Origin: Betaproteobacteria bacterium
Lineage (GTDB): Bacteria > Pseudomonadota > Gammaproteobacteria > Burkholderiales > Rhodocyclaceae
NCBI GenBank assembly: GCA_016705475.1
Contig: JADIYD010000008.1
Location: 124,001 to 188,000, forward strand
DNA length: 64,000 nucleotides
Reading direction: 5' to 3'
The first letter of the stretch is position 1. Each line of letters begins with the position of its first letter. Below are positions 62,414 to 64,000 of the stretch, in pieces. Below the pieces are notes generated by a model. The model was not told where the DNA came from, did no database searches, and worked only from the letters and a program-made list of their open reading frames with translations. The translations under genes and the position numbers were made by a program.

Positions 62414-63811
62414 ATGACTCAAATCAGCGCGTTGGCCCAGGCCGAATCCCTGCTGCTGGCCCCTTCTCGCTCACCGAGGGCGACCTGTCGCGAACGTTCG
62501 GCCGGATACTGACGCATCAGGTCGATTACGCCGATCTCTATTTTCAGTACTCGCGTTCCGAGGCCTGGAGTCTCGACGAGGGTATCGTCAAGTCGGGCAG
62601 CTTCAACATCGACCAGGGCGTTGGCGTGCGGGCCATCTCGGGCGAAAAGACGGCCTTTGCCTACTCCGACGACATCAGCTCGCAAGCACTCGGCGATGCT
62701 GCCAACGCCGTGCGGGCGATTGCCGCGGCCGGGCAGGATTCCAAATTTGGCCAATTTTCCCGGTCGACCGCAGCACACTCGCTCTACGTCCCGCATGACC
62801 CGATTGCCTCATTGCCGGCCGAAGCCAAGGTCAAGTTGCTCGAACGCCTCGAAGGCTTTGCCCGGGCGCTTGATCCGCGCGTCCTGCAGGTCATGGCCTC
62901 GCTCGCCGGCGAGTACGAAGTCATCCTCGTCGCCGGTTCCGACGGTCGTCTGGCTGCCGACATCCGGCCGCTCGTGCGCTGCTCGATCTCGGTCATCATC
63001 GAAGAGAACGGCAAGCGCGAGCAAGGCTCGTCGGGTGGTGGTGGCCGTTTCGACTTTGGCTATTTCGACGACGAAATTCTCCAGCGCTACGCCAAGGAGG
63101 CTGTCCATCAGGCCGTGACCAACCTCCACGCCGAGCCGGCTCCGGCCGGTCAGATGACCGTCGTGCTCGGCTCCGGGCTGGCCCGGCATCCTGTTGCACG
63201 AAGCCGTCGGGCATGGCTTGGAGGGCGACTTCAACCGCAAGGGCAGTTCGGCCTTCTCCGGCCGGGTTGGCCAGCGCGTCGCCGCCGAGGGTGTCACCGT
63301 CATCGACGACGGCACGATTGCCGACCGGCGTGGCTCATTGAACATTGACGACGAAGGCAATACGACGCAGCGCACCGTGCTGATCGAAGAACGGCATTCT
63401 CAAGGGCTATCTGCAGGACAGCCTGAACGCCCGCCTCATGGGCGTCGCCCCAACCGGCAACGGCCGCCGTGAATCCTTCGCCCACCTGCCTATCCCGCGC
63501 ATGACCAATACCATGATGCTGGCAGGCAAACACGATCCGGCCGAAATCATCAAATCGGTCAAGAAGGGCATCTATTCTTTTCGATGAGCGAGGCCTACCT
63601 CATCGAAGACGGCAAGGTGACGCGTCCGATCAAGGGCGCGACGCTGATTGGCAACGGCCCCGACGCGTTGACCCGAGTTTCCATGATCGGCAACGATCTC
63701 AAGCTCGATCCCGGTGTCGGCACTTGCGGCAAGGACGGTCAGAGTGTGCCGGTCGGCGTCGGTCAGCCCACTTTGCGCATCGATGGACTGACGGTGGGTG
63801 GTACTGCATAA
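62414..63811 (+). pseudogene. tldD: TldD metalloprotease, several frameshifts and an internal deletion
   Basis: TldD (with TldE) degrades peptides and matures microcin-type products. Conserved parts are found in order but in shifting frames: MTQISALAQAE at 62414; YADLYFQYSRSEAWSL; the zinc motif LLHEAVGHGLEGDFNRKG (about 63190-63243); SLNARLMGVAPTGNGRRESFAHLPIPRMTN; and LDPGVGTCGKDGQSVPVG at the end. Needed corrections: a T at 62464-62465, loss of a G at 63175-63177, loss of an A at 63390-63391. At about 63572-63580 a block that normally reads roughly NFGGGQVDITSGKFVF is missing. A dispersed-motif copy lies at 62738. Error and true damage cannot be separated here. Confidence 0.85.
62738..62776 (+). 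repeat. Dispersed motif copy inside tldD
   Basis: GATTCCAAATTTGGC, CAATTTTC and CCGGTCGACCGCAGCAC. Spacing as in the other copies; GTCGACC replaces GTTGACC. The left half forms a palindrome (AAATTTGGCCAATTT). Encodes DSKFGQFSRSTAAH in a variable loop of TldD. Confidence 0.65.
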
Positions 63812-63839
63812 TATGTAGTCACATTGTTGAGGCTTTCCG

Positions 63840-64000
63840 ATGCGTGGACTCGTTATTTTTGCCTACCTGCTGGCATCTTCTTCCGTTTTTGCGCAGTCCG
63901 ATGCTGCTTTGCAGGAGCGCCTCAAGAGCATCGGCTCGGACCCCGTGGCCTTGCGTGCTGCTGTTGATGCGGGCAAAAAAGTCACCTTCTTTTGCGCCAA
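63840..64000 (+). CDS. Secreted protein, N-terminal part (possible cytochrome c)
   Basis: Reads MRGLVIFAYLLASSSVFAQS, a clear signal peptide, then DAALQERLKSIGSDPVALRAAVDAGKKVTFFCA up to the window edge. The end, FFCA, is where a heme motif (CxxCH) could begin in a c-type cytochrome; this is a guess. It starts 28 bases after the tldD stop. Confidence 0.6.
   Translation, partial: MRGLVIFAYLLASSSVFAQSDAALQERLKSIGSDPVALRAAVDAGKKVTFFCA

Overview
The window reads as a chromosomal segment of a betaproteobacterium, most likely Rhodocyclales (Dechloromonas/Azonexus type). This rests on high GC, the his operon running into HIT-tatABC, sucCD followed by terC, type IV pilins, CYTH-CHAD, DUF3124 and an unusual density of c-di-GMP proteins. 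The genus is inference from memory of such gene orders. I see no rRNA, tRNA, CRISPR array, insertion sequence or prophage.

Layout. 1-54 is the tail of a cold-shock gene. 170-2121 is hisG-hisD. 2141-3578 holds a split chromate transporter and a stand-alone CZB zinc protein ending at hisC (minus). 4763-10070 is one tightly packed unit, hisB-hisH-hisA-hisF-hisI-hisE-HIT-tatABC, with mostly 4-base ATGA/GTGA overlaps. 10080-16274 holds a class II amidotransferase, a DegS-like protease, a NIF3 protein, a small FimV-like protein, a FAH-family enzyme and a MATE exporter. 16411-24434 has sucCD, terC, an ornithine-cyclodeaminase relative, then PP2C phosphatase, FHA, metallo-beta-lactamase and GAF/HD-GYP genes in a row. 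24504-27323 is a tandemly duplicated type IV pilin locus followed by an O-antigen-ligase-like glycosyltransferase. 27415-33455 is CYTH-CHAD, then a biofilm-adhesin control module lapD-lapG divergent from a TolC-type porin. 33547-37931 is a phosphorelay cluster (OmpR-type regulator, free Hpt, hybrid kinase, receiver). 38026-45790 holds DUF3124, a potassium channel, cytochrome c, an MFS protein and an RND efflux pair with DUF2892. 45954-50419 has PAS-GGDEF-EAL, two paralogous beta-hydroxyacid dehydrogenases and a YcgR/PilZ protein. 50452-54335 is a methylthioribose salvage group (mtnA, class II aldolase, CDF metal exporter; divergent methionine aminotransferase). 54424-64000 has mscL, glnE, yhdP, a nitrilase-family gene, tldD and the start of a secreted, probably cytochrome, gene.

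Common themes. Surface attachment and c-di-GMP recur: the LapD receptor, LapG protease, type IV pilins, PilZ, HD-GYP and GGDEF/EAL proteins. Five genes (hisD, terC, the aminotransferase, the nitrilase, tldD) are broken by single-base indels while their remaining sequence looks fully conserved, which suggests sequence errors more than gene decay; tldD also lacks a short in-gene block.

The most interesting signals are: (1) a roughly 35-bp dispersed motif (GATTTTGGC, then an A/T-rich spacer, then CCGGTTGACCG and usually CAGCA or TGGCA) in at least seven places, several inside coding sequences; (2) three poly-G tracts of 8-9 bases in the pilin-ligase gene next to two pilins that both end in serine, suggesting phase-variable pilin glycosylation.
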